Shown one piece after another: positions 33,221 to 42,619 of a DNA stretch of 64,000 nucleotides. The notes under the pieces were generated by a model. It was given only the letters and a program-made list of their open reading frames with translations, searched no databases and was not told the origin of the DNA. The translations under genes and the position numbers were made by a program. The stretch's first letter is position 1, and every line of letters begins with the position of its first letter. Source of the DNA: Lachnospiraceae bacterium (lineage in GTDB: Bacteria > Bacillota > Clostridia > Lachnospirales > Lachnospiraceae). The stretch spans positions 65,461 to 129,460 of the forward strand of contig SVEQ01000008.1 of NCBI GenBank assembly GCA_015057325.1, in the 5' to 3' direction.

Positions 33221-33309
33221 TCTTACATCTCCATTCTTTTTGTGGTTTTCTTGTTTCTGATATTAAAATAACAAAATGCTCATTTGTTGTGTAGTGAAAA
33301 AAGAAACAA

Positions 33310-33330
33310 TGTCAATATGACTTTAGTCAT
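33310..33330 (-). promoter_or_regulatory. Palindromic operator next to a -35 box
   Basis: ATGACTTTAGTCAT (33317-33330), arms ATGACT/AGTCAT, lies 2 bp upstream of a consensus TTGACA on the minus strand (33310-33315), about 90 bp before the ABC ATPase gene. No good -10 box is seen at 17 bp. This is the layout of an activator-dependent promoter, and the regulator encoded in the operon is the natural candidate. Confidence 0.55.
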
Positions 33331-33336
33331 AAAAAA

Positions 33337-33363
33337 ATAAGCCGGATATTTTTCCGACTTATT
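33337..33363 (-). terminator. Intrinsic terminator
   Basis: AATAAGCCGGA / TCCGACTTATT form an 11-bp stem with a G-U wobble in the minus-strand RNA, followed by a run of T. It lies just beyond the SulP gene stop and ends the operon that comes from the left in transcription order. Confidence 0.75.
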
Positions 33364-33373
33364 TCTGATTTAT

Positions 33374-35020
33374 TTATTGTATATTAGAAGCCCACTCTAT
33401 CGCATCATCGATATGTTTTCTGAAATTGTCTCGTCCGACCTTTTCAACAAATCCGCTCTTCTCCATGGTCTTCATCGGCTGCTCGTTAACATGCGAGAAT
33501 ACCATCGAAACTCCCGCTTCCTTACATCTGTCATACAGCTTTTCAAACTCGTGCATAGCTGACGCATCAAGAGCAGGAACACCACGCATACGGAAAATGA
33601 TAACCTTGGTAAAGTCCTTAAAATGAACCCCTGCAAGTCTGTCTGCATCTCCAAAGAACATCGGACCTGCGATCTCGTATATACGCACATGCTTAGGAAT
33701 CTCCTTAAGGTCAATTCCGTCCGGGTCTTCCTCAGGGTCGTAATATTTCCAACCCGATATAACCGACTCGTCGCTCATTCGTTTCATAAAGAGCACGCAA
33801 GCCATTATCATACCAACCTCGATAGCAACAACGAGGTCAAATACAACTGTCAGAATAAATGTTATAACAAGTACTACTATATCACTCTTTGGTGATGTCT
33901 TACACAAATGCACAAAGGTTCTCCACTGACACATGTTATATGCAACCATGAAAAGAATAGCTGCAATTGTCGGCATCGGAATAAGTGCTGCATATGGCAT
34001 CAAAATAACAAGAACCAAAATAAGAACAAGGGAATGAACAATTCCGGCAACCGGAGTTCTTCCTCCGTTTTTGATATTCGCCGCTGTTCTTGCAATTGCA
34101 CCTGTTGCAGGAATACCACCAAAAAGTGCAGAACCCACATTACCTACACCCTGTGCGATAAGCTCCATATTTGAACGGTGATGAGAATTAATCATACCGT
34201 CTGCAACAACGCACGAAAGAAGTGATTCTATCGCTGCAAGAATTGCAATGGTAACTGCATCAGAAGCAACATTTCTAATCATCGAAAATGACATATCCGG
34301 CATTGTAAAGCTTGGAAGCTTATTACTTATCGTATACAAATCTCCGATTGTATTAACGTTCATATTAAGTGCCTTAACCATTATGATTCCGACAATTACC
34401 GCGATAAGCGAACCCGGAATCTTTTCTGAAATGTAAGGCCACACGATTAGTATTGCAAGACAAACTACTCCGACAATAAGTGCCTGCGCATTAAAGGTCG
34501 TTATGTTTGCCACTATAGCCTTAACCTTGTCCATCGTCTCTATTGTTACCGTACCCTTAGGATATGTAAGTCCAAGGAAATCTTTGATCTGGCCTACAAG
34601 AATTGTTACCGCAATACCTGCAGTAAATCCTGTGGTTATTGTATATGGTATGAACTTAATAAGTGAACCAAGTCTTAACAGACCCATTATTATAAGCAAT
34701 ATTCCGGCAAGCACCGTTGCAAGTGCAAGTCCGCCCATTCCGTTTTTGGCAACTATTCCCGCTACAATCGTAGCAAATGCTGCCGTAGGGCCTGCAATCT
34801 GAACTCGGCTTCCGCCAAGAAATGAGATTAAAAATCCGGCAATTATTGCTGTGTAAATACCCTGTTCGGGACCAACTCCCGACGCAAGGGCTAACGCAAT
34901 AGAGAGTGGTAGTGCTATAATAGCAACTATCACTCCCGAAACAACATCAGTTACAAACTTCTTTCCATCGTAACTCTTCATTACGCTGAAAAGCATTGGC
35001 TTTAACTTATCCTTCTTCAT
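33374..35020 (-). CDS. SulP-family anion transporter with STAS domain
   Basis: 548 residues. About 12-14 membrane segments (residues 25-430) including VSGVIVAIIALPLSIALALASGVGPEQGIYTAIIAGF and SRVQIAGPTAAF, the SulP signatures, then a cytoplasmic STAS domain (about 440-545) with the conserved LDASAM loop. SulP proteins move sulfate, bicarbonate or dicarboxylates. It overlaps the end of the upstream membrane-protein gene by 14 bp, so it is translated from the same message as an efflux-type adaptor, an unusual neighbour. The ion carried cannot be told. Confidence 0.92.
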   Translation of the reverse strand: MKKDKLKPMLFSVMKSYDGKKFVTDVVSGVIVAIIALPLSIALALASGVGPEQGIYTAIIAGFLISFLGGSRVQIAGPTAAFATIVAGIVAKNGMGGLALATVLAGILLIIMGLLRLGSLIKFIPYTITTGFTAGIAVTILVGQIKDFLGLTYPKGTVTIETMDKVKAIVANITTFNAQALIVGVVCLAILIVWPYISEKIPGSLIAVIVGIIMVKALNMNVNTIGDLYTISNKLPSFTMPDMSFSMIRNVASDAVTIAILAAIESLLSCVVADGMINSHHRSNMELIAQGVGNVGSALFGGIPATGAIARTAANIKNGGRTPVAGIVHSLVLILVLVILMPYAALIPMPTIAAILFMVAYNMCQWRTFVHLCKTSPKSDIVVLVITFILTVVFDLVVAIEVGMIMACVLFMKRMSDESVISGWKYYDPEEDPDGIDLKEIPKHVRIYEIAGPMFFGDADRLAGVHFKDFTKVIIFRMRGVPALDASAMHEFEKLYDRCKEAGVSMVFSHVNEQPMKTMEKSGFVEKVGRDNFRKHIDDAIEWASNIQ

Positions 35021-36281
35021 TTTCTGTGTACTCCGTCTCTATATCATCTATTTCGGTAACCGCTATCATTACCTCGTCCTGTACGTCAGGCTCATCGTCC
35101 TCATTTTCTTCTGTGTCATCAGAAGTATCATCGGATTTGTCATCCTCTTCGGCAGCATTTTTTGCCTCGTATGCCTTCCATGCACGTCTGTCAATTTCAT
35201 CCTCAATCTCTTTCTTAATAAGGGCTCTTATTGACCAAGTCCTTGAATGCCATAAGTTATAGCAAAGAAGAATAAGACTGATTATCGGACATACAAGCAG
35301 AAGTCCTCTAAAGATTAATATCACTCTCTGTTCATCATCCTGAACTCTTGCGACATTCTCCCAATAAGGATAACCTACATCAGAAGTTCTCATGCCTCGA
35401 TACTTCCACATCTTCATTCCTGTTATGAGTTCCATCGTTTGATAGCGCTTCGTATTTTCTATTATATCAACGTTGTCAAATGATAGTGGATTTTTTTTCT
35501 TTCCAAGCGTTTCTTCCTCTTCATCGGTAAAGCCATAAGCGGTCTTTAAAGAGTTATATGCGTAATTACTTATAGGGTTTGGATATACCATTTCATAACA
35601 TGTTATTACCAAAGATTCACTGTGTTTTTTCAACTCGTCAAACGACATATATATTCTATTGGTGTCACCGTAAGCCATCTGCAAAGTTTTGTCATCATCA
35701 ATTGCGACAACACCGCAGATAAAATATACATTATTATCAATCCAAATCTGCATTCCGACAATGTCAGTAGAACCAAACATTGCCCATGCAAAATTCTCAT
35801 CTACAACTATATTGTCATGATTGAGATCACTCTCTGATATATAACAACCCGAAAGCAATTTCATCGGATGAAACTGGAAGAAATCACCACCAACACCCGT
35901 CGCTTTAACAGACAATGTGTTAGTATCCTTGCGAACATCGATGTTGGTTTCTCCGCAATATGCATCAATCCACACGCGTCCTCCGCTCTTTGACTCGGAA
36001 TAAGAATCCTTTGCCAAGGTTGAGGCAAGCGAACTTCTTACATTACGGATTTCCTCTTCGCCCTCATTTCTTCCCGATGAAATAAATGCACTAACCTGCG
36101 CGTAAGGCACTCCTTTTTTCCTAAGTTCCTTGTTCTCCCAGCGAGCCGCCTCCTGTTGTGAATAAAGAACATCCGCCTTATTGTGTGCAACCGTTGTCAA
36201 CACGCAAAATGCCACAAGCAGTAACACATTCACAATTATGATAATCCTATGCTGTTTTATATAATCTTTTACTTTAGACAT
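35007..36281 (-). CDS. MacB-type periplasmic-core membrane protein lacking an ATPase
   Basis: 424 residues. One helix at about 12-32 (IIIIVNVLLLVAFCVLTTVAH), a large outer domain (about 35-325) with features of the MacB periplasmic core (YAQVSAFIS, LLSGCYISESDLNHDNIVVDENFAWAMFGSTDIVGMQIWI, YFICGVVAI), one helix at about 330-352, and a very acidic cytoplasmic tail. A MacB permease would have four helices and an ATPase domain or partner; here the last helices and the ATPase are missing. It lies 18 bp after an efflux adaptor gene. It may be a partner subunit or a sensor-like derivative. I do not know its function. Confidence 0.6.
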   Translation of the reverse strand: MSKVKDYIKQHRIIIIVNVLLLVAFCVLTTVAHNKADVLYSQQEAARWENKELRKKGVPYAQVSAFISSGRNEGEEEIRNVRSSLASTLAKDSYSESKSGGRVWIDAYCGETNIDVRKDTNTLSVKATGVGGDFFQFHPMKLLSGCYISESDLNHDNIVVDENFAWAMFGSTDIVGMQIWIDNNVYFICGVVAIDDDKTLQMAYGDTNRIYMSFDELKKHSESLVITCYEMVYPNPISNYAYNSLKTAYGFTDEEEETLGKKKNPLSFDNVDIIENTKRYQTMELITGMKMWKYRGMRTSDVGYPYWENVARVQDDEQRVILIFRGLLLVCPIISLILLCYNLWHSRTWSIRALIKKEIEDEIDRRAWKAYEAKNAAEEDDKSDDTSDDTEENEDDEPDVQDEVMIAVTEIDDIETEYTENEEG

Positions 36282-36299
36282 ACCTATTCACCTATAAGC

Positions 36300-37937
36300 T
36301 TACTCAACAAGTCTTACCTGCATACCATTCTCAAGTCTCTTTGAAGAATTGGTAATGACATTATCATATTCATATACACCACCGGTAACACCTGAAGATG
36401 TATCATCCGATGCCTGTACTTCAACATCAGCTCGTTTTACTGTGTAACGGTTTCCAAGAGGTGTTCCCTTAACCTTAAGAACGAGCACAAACTTGCCCTT
36501 TGAATCCTCTTTGATTGCATTGTTAGGAACAACCGCATCATAACGGTTTTTCTTCTCGCCAACGGAAAGCGCAAGTGTCTCTCCTATATTGACATCACCC
36601 TTAACCTCAAATGTTACTATCATTTTCTGGTTAGGATTTTCCGTATCAACTCTTATACTCTTGACCGTTGCAGATAAACTGTCATCCCATACATTTTCAA
36701 CGGTTGCCTCGTCACCAACCCTGATAAGCTTACTCTGTGCTTTGGTTACGGATACCTTTACAACATATCCGCTGTCGGCAAGCTGAAGCTTTGCAATAGG
36801 TGTATCTGCTGCAATTTCATCACCCGGCTTAACGGATATTTCCGATATTACTCCGTCTTCCTCTGCCTTAACTTCCTTGATGTCGTCTTTGCTCTTAAGC
36901 TCTTTAATCTTGTCTTTCTGCTCATCAATTTCCTTTAATGACTGCTCATTGTCCATTGCTTCTGATTTTGCATTTAACGAATCTTCTTCTTTTCTTTTAT
37001 CAAGGGCTCTGACAAGTGACTCTAATGTTTTTCTCTTTTCTTTCACTGCATCCTTTGCAGCCGCAAGTGTAGATTTCTCAGAGAGTTCTGCAACTTTAGC
37101 TGTCTGGGTTTCTTTTGCCTTTGTTAACGTATCCATAGATGCTGTTGCAGTTGCAAGATCTGTCTTAATCTGCTTGCTGGACTTTAACGCCTCGAGAAGT
37201 TTCTTTTCCTTATCTATTTCTGCCTGCTTATCTTCTATACTTCTTGTAATTTCCAACGTACTCTCACCTGCGTCTTGTGCAATTGCAAGGTCTTCCTTAA
37301 GACGCTTCATTGCCTTTTCATCTTCTGCAAGCTGAGTCTGCATAGCATCGTACTCACCCATTTCTTTGTAAGCATCTGCTTTTGCCTGAAGGTCATCAAT
37401 TCTTGCCTGCAAAGTATCAATTTCTTTAGTAGTCTTATCTAATTCTTTCTTTGCCTGCTTAAGTGCTTTATCATTTTTTGATGCCTGTTCCTGCTCCTCT
37501 ATTGCCTTTTTAAGGTCTGCCTTTGCATCCTTTATTCCGATATTATCCTCTGTGTAATCGGGTGCCATTTTAAGAAGTGATTTTGCATAGGCAAGCTCTT
37601 TTGACTCAAGATCCTTCTCTGCCTCGTCAAGTTCAGAGTTTTCTCCGTCTTCAAATGTAAAGAGAACCTGTCCCTTCTTTACTTCGTCTCCGGATTCCAC
37701 CTTAACTTCTTTAACTACTCTCTTACCGCTTACCGTTACCTCTATATCCGTATTTGTCTCTACAGTACCCTGTCCGCGCACCTTGTTAGAAACCGTACCC
37801 ATAGTTACCGGCTCTGTCGCAACCTCCGGCAGAGAATAATTCATAATGGTATTGGAAAAAAATGTTAACAGCAACAATACTACAACAAAGACTGTTGCCA
37901 CCTTTTTAATTAATTTTTTTCTTTTTGAATCTTCCAT
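36300..37937 (-). CDS. HlyD/MacA-type efflux adaptor with long coiled coil
   Basis: 545 residues. An N-terminal anchor helix (about 12-32), a split biotinyl-lipoyl domain (VSGKRVVKEVKVESGDEVKKGQVLFTFEDG; then EVKAEEDGVISEISVKPGDEIAADTPIAKL), between them about 250 residues of alternating Lys/Glu/Ala coiled coil, far longer than in most Gram-positive adaptors, and a C-terminal beta-barrel part. Such adaptors link an inner-membrane exporter to outer parts. It starts 48 bp after the sugar permease gene and precedes the MacB-core gene. No complete exporter ATPase is in the cluster. Confidence 0.85.
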   Translation of the reverse strand: MEDSKRKKLIKKVATVFVVVLLLLTFFSNTIMNYSLPEVATEPVTMGTVSNKVRGQGTVETNTDIEVTVSGKRVVKEVKVESGDEVKKGQVLFTFEDGENSELDEAEKDLESKELAYAKSLLKMAPDYTEDNIGIKDAKADLKKAIEEQEQASKNDKALKQAKKELDKTTKEIDTLQARIDDLQAKADAYKEMGEYDAMQTQLAEDEKAMKRLKEDLAIAQDAGESTLEITRSIEDKQAEIDKEKKLLEALKSSKQIKTDLATATASMDTLTKAKETQTAKVAELSEKSTLAAAKDAVKEKRKTLESLVRALDKRKEEDSLNAKSEAMDNEQSLKEIDEQKDKIKELKSKDDIKEVKAEEDGVISEISVKPGDEIAADTPIAKLQLADSGYVVKVSVTKAQSKLIRVGDEATVENVWDDSLSATVKSIRVDTENPNQKMIVTFEVKGDVNIGETLALSVGEKKNRYDAVVPNNAIKEDSKGKFVLVLKVKGTPLGNRYTVKRADVEVQASDDTSSGVTGGVYEYDNVITNSSKRLENGMQVRLVE

Positions 37938-37985
37938 CTTGATTCCTCCTAATTAATTGCCTTTATTATTCTAATCTGCCTTCTG

Positions 37986-39065
37986 TTATCCTTTAACACT
38001 TCCGGAATATGATATTCCTTCTACAAGATACTCCTCACCGTAAAGGAATATCAATATGGTAGGTACCATGTATATTGTTGCGACCGCAAAAGCAAGTCCA
38101 ACCTCTCCCGTATTAATCTTTGACAAGAATACGGAAAGTGGATGTTTGTCTGCATCCGACAACATGATAAGCGGTTGCTCAACCATGTTCCAATAATCTA
38201 TAAATACAAGGATTGCAACCGATGCAATCGGACCCTTACAAAGAGGGATACAAACCTTGGTAAATATCTGCCATTCATTAGCGCCGTCTAGCTGAGCGGC
38301 CTCAATAAGTGATGTCGGTATTCTTCTCATAAACTTGGTTAATAAGTACACACTAAATGGTGCAAAAATACCGGGAAGAATTATCGACCATCTCGTATCT
38401 AATATATGCAACCAATCCGCCACAATGTAGTTTGGAACGAGTGTTACCTGGAACGGCATAAGCATAACCGCGACGTATGCAAAGAACAGCCATTCCTTTC
38501 GTTTTGTTCTAAACCTCATAAAACTGTAGGATGCTCCAAGCGCAACCAGTATCTGGAATATCATAATCGGAATAACAAGTATTACCGAGTTCCAGAACTT
38601 CAAGAGATAATCGGGACTTTTCAAAAGTACGGTTGAATACTGATTAAAATCCACCATGTCAGGAATGAACTTAAGGTTTACCTTCTCCGGCACATAATCG
38701 GTGTCGCGTTCGCCCCATTCCTTCTGCTTGTATTTATTGAATATAACACCGTAATTGGTAGTTATTTCAGCTGATGACATGAAAGAATTAGCCATGGTTA
38801 AAATTGTAGGAAGAAGAAATGATATTGCAAATACCGCCGCTATAAAGGTTAAGAGTATTCTTTTTACAAGATGTCTCTTCTTGGCGTTTCTAACTCTCCA
38901 CTCCTTGAACCTGTCAACCTTACCGTCCTTTTCTATACTTTCGGTTTCCACATTCACATTGTCATCATTTTCTGTATTCTCTATATTATCAACTTCCAAA
39001 ACTTTTGCTTCTTCGTTGTTGATTTCATTATTATAATCTTGTTCAAAATCGTGTTCCTTCATCAT
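37986..39065 (-). CDS. Sugar ABC importer permease (MalG/CUT1-type)
   Basis: 359 residues. An acidic N-terminal extension of about 60 residues precedes six membrane segments. The EAA loop is SLIEAAQLDGANEWQIFTKVCIPLCKGPI near residue 270. The start used is the ATG at 39065, overlapping the stop of the upstream permease (ATGATGA); frame further upstream is inside that gene. With its partner it forms the channel for an oligosaccharide. The acidic extension is longer than usual for the family. Confidence 0.9.
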   Translation of the reverse strand: MMKEHDFEQDYNNEINNEEAKVLEVDNIENTENDDNVNVETESIEKDGKVDRFKEWRVRNAKKRHLVKRILLTFIAAVFAISFLLPTILTMANSFMSSAEITTNYGVIFNKYKQKEWGERDTDYVPEKVNLKFIPDMVDFNQYSTVLLKSPDYLLKFWNSVILVIPIMIFQILVALGASYSFMRFRTKRKEWLFFAYVAVMLMPFQVTLVPNYIVADWLHILDTRWSIILPGIFAPFSVYLLTKFMRRIPTSLIEAAQLDGANEWQIFTKVCIPLCKGPIASVAILVFIDYWNMVEQPLIMLSDADKHPLSVFLSKINTGEVGLAFAVATIYMVPTILIFLYGEEYLVEGISYSGSVKG

Positions 39066-39973
39066 CCTTCCACATCCTTTCCGTAGCGATCCTCTGCAAA
39101 GAACAGGCATCCGATAACAATACACATAACAACACCCATGATTATCGCCGCTGCTGAAAGCTTCTGATAATCTAAGGATTTAAATGTATTATTCATAAAA
39201 TGCTGTAGCATGTATAGTGAATCGTAAGGATAATCTCCGGTAAGAAGATAAACCTCTCGAAAGACCTTAAACGAATTGATAAGTGAAAGAATAGCTACAA
39301 ACAAAATTGTTGATGAAAGATATCGAAGTTTGATGTACCAAAACTTCTGAAGCTCGGATGCGCTTTCAAGTGTTGCCACCTCCAAAACATCACGTGGGAT
39401 AGCATTTAGCGCCGACATAAAAAGTATCATGTTGTAACCGAGATTTTTCCACAAAAACAAAATTACAATCACTATTTGACTGTAACTTGATTTGAACCAG
39501 TCAATAGAGTTTCCTCCAAGACCTTTGACAAACTCGTTGATTGCCCCGTTGTAATCGAAAAGCACCTGCCAAATAAGAACGATTGATGCCACCGGCACCA
39601 TCATGGGGCTTAAGAAAAATGTACGGAACTGACTCTTCATAGGAATGTTTTCCTCAAGAATCAATGCCATAACCAAAGATAATATAACCGCAAGCGGCAC
39701 AGCAACCAGTGAAAAGGTTGCTGTGTTTTTTGCCGCCTGCAAAAATGAGGAGTTTTGTATTATTCTGATAAAATTATCTAATCCTACAAACTTGTGACTA
39801 ATCGGATTATCTACAACTGAGTAGTATATAACTACCATGAACGGTAACAGGAAAAATACGAGTACACCAATCAGACTCAGCAGCATATATAACACTGAAT
39901 TCTTCTTGTCTTTTTTGCTCATTACATGCTTCTTATATTCAATTCCATCTTCCGTCACGAACTGCTTTTTCAT
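39062..39973 (-). CDS. Sugar ABC importer permease (MalF/CUT1-type)
   Basis: 303 residues, six membrane segments from about residue 28. The EAA loop is EVATLESASELQKFWYIKLRYLSSTI near residue 210. It lies 25 bp after the binding-protein gene and overlaps the next permease. No ATPase gene is in the cluster; CUT1 systems of this bacterial group commonly borrow a shared MsmK-type ATPase coded elsewhere. The beta-glucosidase upstream suggests a beta-glucoside or cello-oligosaccharide substrate. Confidence 0.9.
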   Translation of the reverse strand: MKKQFVTEDGIEYKKHVMSKKDKKNSVLYMLLSLIGVLVFFLLPFMVVIYYSVVDNPISHKFVGLDNFIRIIQNSSFLQAAKNTATFSLVAVPLAVILSLVMALILEENIPMKSQFRTFFLSPMMVPVASIVLIWQVLFDYNGAINEFVKGLGGNSIDWFKSSYSQIVIVILFLWKNLGYNMILFMSALNAIPRDVLEVATLESASELQKFWYIKLRYLSSTILFVAILSLINSFKVFREVYLLTGDYPYDSLYMLQHFMNNTFKSLDYQKLSAAAIIMGVVMCIVIGCLFFAEDRYGKDVEG

Positions 39974-39998
39974 TTCAAATAATCCTAACTTCTATTTT

Positions 39999-42491
39999 TT
40001 ATCGGTTCTCATTAACATATGTGGTTAATCTGTTCTGAATAATATCTGCTGTCTCATCAAGACTCTTCTGACCACTGAAGTAGTTCTTTGCTTCTTCGTT
40101 AATGATCTCCATTATTGCATCATTGCTTTCTGTAACCTTAGTTGTATTGTTGATAAGGTCACGATACATCTGCTCCTCCTCTTTTGAAAGAGGTCCAATC
40201 TTAATCTCAAGGTCTTCCCAACCCCATGAAGACTCATTAGGCTCTACCTCAACACCGTATTCATCAGTATATTTCTCTGTTGCGGTCTTAGTCTTCATGT
40301 AGCATTCAAACGCATCCTTGTTAGTAGGATTGTTCCAGATATGTCCACCTGTTGCCTGATAATCTTTTGTCATCAATGTTTTGATGAACTCCCATGCTCC
40401 ATCTTTATAATTTGACTTTGAATAGATACCAAGTCGTGAGTCAAATGAGAAGTATGAACCATTCTTGTCCTCACATGGATAACCTATAAGAGAGATATCG
40501 GAATTATACATCTTTGAATAAGTCTGAATATAATCTGTATCCATCCAGCCTGCTGTAAGAAGTACCTTTCCGGACTTGATAAGTGAAGGCTCACTTGGCA
40601 TATCCTCGCTGTAATCCATCTCTTCATTTGTTCCGCGGTTTGCAATCTCAAGTATTGACTTGAAATCATCACTGCTAAATCTACATTCTCCTGTTGTCCA
40701 GTCAATATAATCATTTAAGTTAGAGTAAAGGAATGATGACAATATATCAACCTTGTTCTCACTGTAGAACGGTCTTACATCATCGCCCTTTTCTTCAAGA
40801 AGAGCTTTGAGCTCATCAAATGTCCAGCCTGTCTTGTCTCCGACATCCTTCTTAGAGGCAATAACTGTATTAATTGAAAAACTTGGTGCTACATAGTATA
40901 ACTTACCGTCAATTTCCATTGCCTTCTCAACTGAAGGTATGATGTCATCCTTGCTTACCTCCTCGTCCTTATCATAGTAAGGAGTCAAATCCTCAAGGAT
41001 TCCCTTTGCAACATACTGTCCAACCGGCATATAGCTTACGTCCATAATATCAGCAACGTTACCTGCAATAATATCTGCATTCATTTTTGATACAGGATCT
41101 TCTTCATCATTATAATCCTTAAATGTTATACGATACTTATCACTTTCCTTGTTAAACTTAATCGCTGCACTTCTTATTGTGTCATCAACGCTCCACAAAG
41201 AAGCAAATACTATAGTTTCCTTATCCTTAACCTGAGAAGGATCAACCTTTGTATACTTTGTAAGAATAGAACCTGTCTCTTCCCATGACTGACCGATAAA
41301 TGTTTCCTCACCCATAGGTACAATTCCGTATGTTCTGTTGCTGTCTATCTCTGAAGCAAGGTAATCAAGAACCTTGGTTCCCTTCTTATCACTAATTGAG
41401 TATCCATATATTCCCGATTCATCTTTGTAGAAGAAATCATACTTGCCGTATCCATCCATAACAGCATCTGAACTTGAGAAATAGTTCATTCCGTCAAGTT
41501 TGAACTTTTCACCGAACTTCTTGGCGTCTAAGTCAGCTACCTGTACGATTGCACCTTCTTCACCACTTGATGCACAAATGATTTGGCCGTCTTTTGTTTT
41601 TGCAGCTGCCTCAATATAATTGTTGTCCGACTTTAATTCTCCGACCTTCTTAAGATCCTTATCCAAGACAATTGCGCTGTCATTCGTTATTACTACAAGA
41701 TTTCCTTTATCATCTGCTAATGCTTTGGCAATGTATGTTTCATTACTAAGTCCAAGCTCTTTTGTTATATCAATATGATCTGTAACATTAAATGAATCAT
41801 CTAATGATGCTATATAACATGTCTGTCCTTCTTCTTCCGAGCCCCATCTGCTCGTAAGAAGAGATAATTTTCCGTCTTTACCGGCAATAATGTAGCTGAT
41901 ATATTCTCCTGCATCAAACGCCGGCTCTCCAAGTTCCTTAATATCTGTTCCGTCAAGGTTCATTGAATATAATCTGTTTGTAACCTCGTATTCATCTTCG
42001 TTCCCTGTATCTTCGGCAACAGCTTTCTCTGTTGTCTCATCTTCTGATGTCTCTTCGGTCTTATCTTCAGAAGTTTCTTCTGTTGTTTCTTCTTCGGTTG
42101 CTTCCTCGGTTGCTTCCTCGGTTGCTTCTTCGGTAGTAGCATCCTCTTCGGTTACTTCTTCAGTAGTGGCACCTTCTTCAGAAGTTTCCTCTGTTGTAAC
42201 ATCCTCTTTCGATCCTTCAATATCTTCACCGTCAGTTCCGTCGAATGCTTCTCCCGGCCATTCCGATGTAAGGAAATAGAATTTATCTCCCGAAATAACA
42301 AAACTAGATAAATCACCTTTAACTCCGGCTAAATCGATGTCTTCACCGGTATATACCATATTTTTCACATTTTCTTTGGTTTTGGAATCCTTTCCGTCAT
42401 TACCACCTTTTCCGCCACAAGCAGTCATGGACAATGCCATTACAACACTAAGTCCAAAAGCAAGCGACCTTTTGAAAGTTGTTTTTCTCAT
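39999..42491 (-). CDS. Lipoprotein fusing a probable beta-propeller to a family 1 sugar-binding protein
   Basis: 830 residues. Signal peptide with lipobox-like LSMTACGG near residue 20. Then a beta-rich region (about 35-420) with repeats such as GDKFYFLTSEW, NRLYSMNLDGTDIKEL and GKLSLLTSRWGSE, suggesting a propeller, interrupted by about 70 residues of Glu/Thr-rich repeats (TTEEATEEATEE type). The C-terminal 400 residues are an extracellular family 1 solute-binding domain (DTIRSAAIKFNKESDKYRITFKDYN; TPYYDKDEEVSKDDIIPSV; GIYSKSNYKDGAWEFIKTLM). It feeds the two CUT1 permeases. Start chosen at the ATG after AAGGAGG. The fusion about doubles the usual length. Confidence 0.85.
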   Translation of the reverse strand: MRKTTFKRSLAFGLSVVMALSMTACGGKGGNDGKDSKTKENVKNMVYTGEDIDLAGVKGDLSSFVISGDKFYFLTSEWPGEAFDGTDGEDIEGSKEDVTTEETSEEGATTEEVTEEDATTEEATEEATEEATEEETTEETSEDKTEETSEDETTEKAVAEDTGNEDEYEVTNRLYSMNLDGTDIKELGEPAFDAGEYISYIIAGKDGKLSLLTSRWGSEEEGQTCYIASLDDSFNVTDHIDITKELGLSNETYIAKALADDKGNLVVITNDSAIVLDKDLKKVGELKSDNNYIEAAAKTKDGQIICASSGEEGAIVQVADLDAKKFGEKFKLDGMNYFSSSDAVMDGYGKYDFFYKDESGIYGYSISDKKGTKVLDYLASEIDSNRTYGIVPMGEETFIGQSWEETGSILTKYTKVDPSQVKDKETIVFASLWSVDDTIRSAAIKFNKESDKYRITFKDYNDEEDPVSKMNADIIAGNVADIMDVSYMPVGQYVAKGILEDLTPYYDKDEEVSKDDIIPSVEKAMEIDGKLYYVAPSFSINTVIASKKDVGDKTGWTFDELKALLEEKGDDVRPFYSENKVDILSSFLYSNLNDYIDWTTGECRFSSDDFKSILEIANRGTNEEMDYSEDMPSEPSLIKSGKVLLTAGWMDTDYIQTYSKMYNSDISLIGYPCEDKNGSYFSFDSRLGIYSKSNYKDGAWEFIKTLMTKDYQATGGHIWNNPTNKDAFECYMKTKTATEKYTDEYGVEVEPNESSWGWEDLEIKIGPLSKEEEQMYRDLINNTTKVTESNDAIMEIINEEAKNYFSGQKSLDETADIIQNRLTTYVNENR
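41998..42200 (-). repeat. Tandem repeats coding the Glu/Thr-rich stretch
   Basis: Short repeats (gcttcctcggtt/gcttcttcggta on the plus strand) code Ala-Thr-Glu-Glu-type units within the binding lipoprotein. The copies near 42100-42140 are almost identical, a sign of recent slippage. Confidence 0.75.
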
Positions 42492-42527
42492 TTTCTTCCT
42501 CCTTAAATATTCATAACTGCAAGGTTT

Positions 42528-42619
42528 CAAGTTTTTAACTTGTTTCTTAGCATGCTGTTACTTCACATATTTCTCACTGATTTCATTCGCAGTATATCGC
42601 TTAAAAATCCAAAAATCAA
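42528..42619 (-). promoter_or_regulatory. Promoter of the sugar-importer operon with a palindrome in the leader
   Basis: On the minus strand TTGATT (42614-42619) and TATACT (42591-42596) are exactly 17 bp apart, a strong sigma-A promoter. The leader of about 95 bases holds CAAGTT-TTT-AACTTG (42528-42542), a perfect inverted repeat that could be an operator or small hairpin before the RBS. Confidence 0.7.

Noticed and set aside
18116-33373. Cyclic-di-GMP riboswitch near the GGDEF/EAL genes
   Set aside because: I looked for the GEMM-type conserved core in the spacers and found none; the spacers are mostly too short.
41960-42200. Short tandem repeats considered as a CRISPR array
   Set aside because: Units are contiguous, in frame and code Glu/Thr repeats; there are no spacers.
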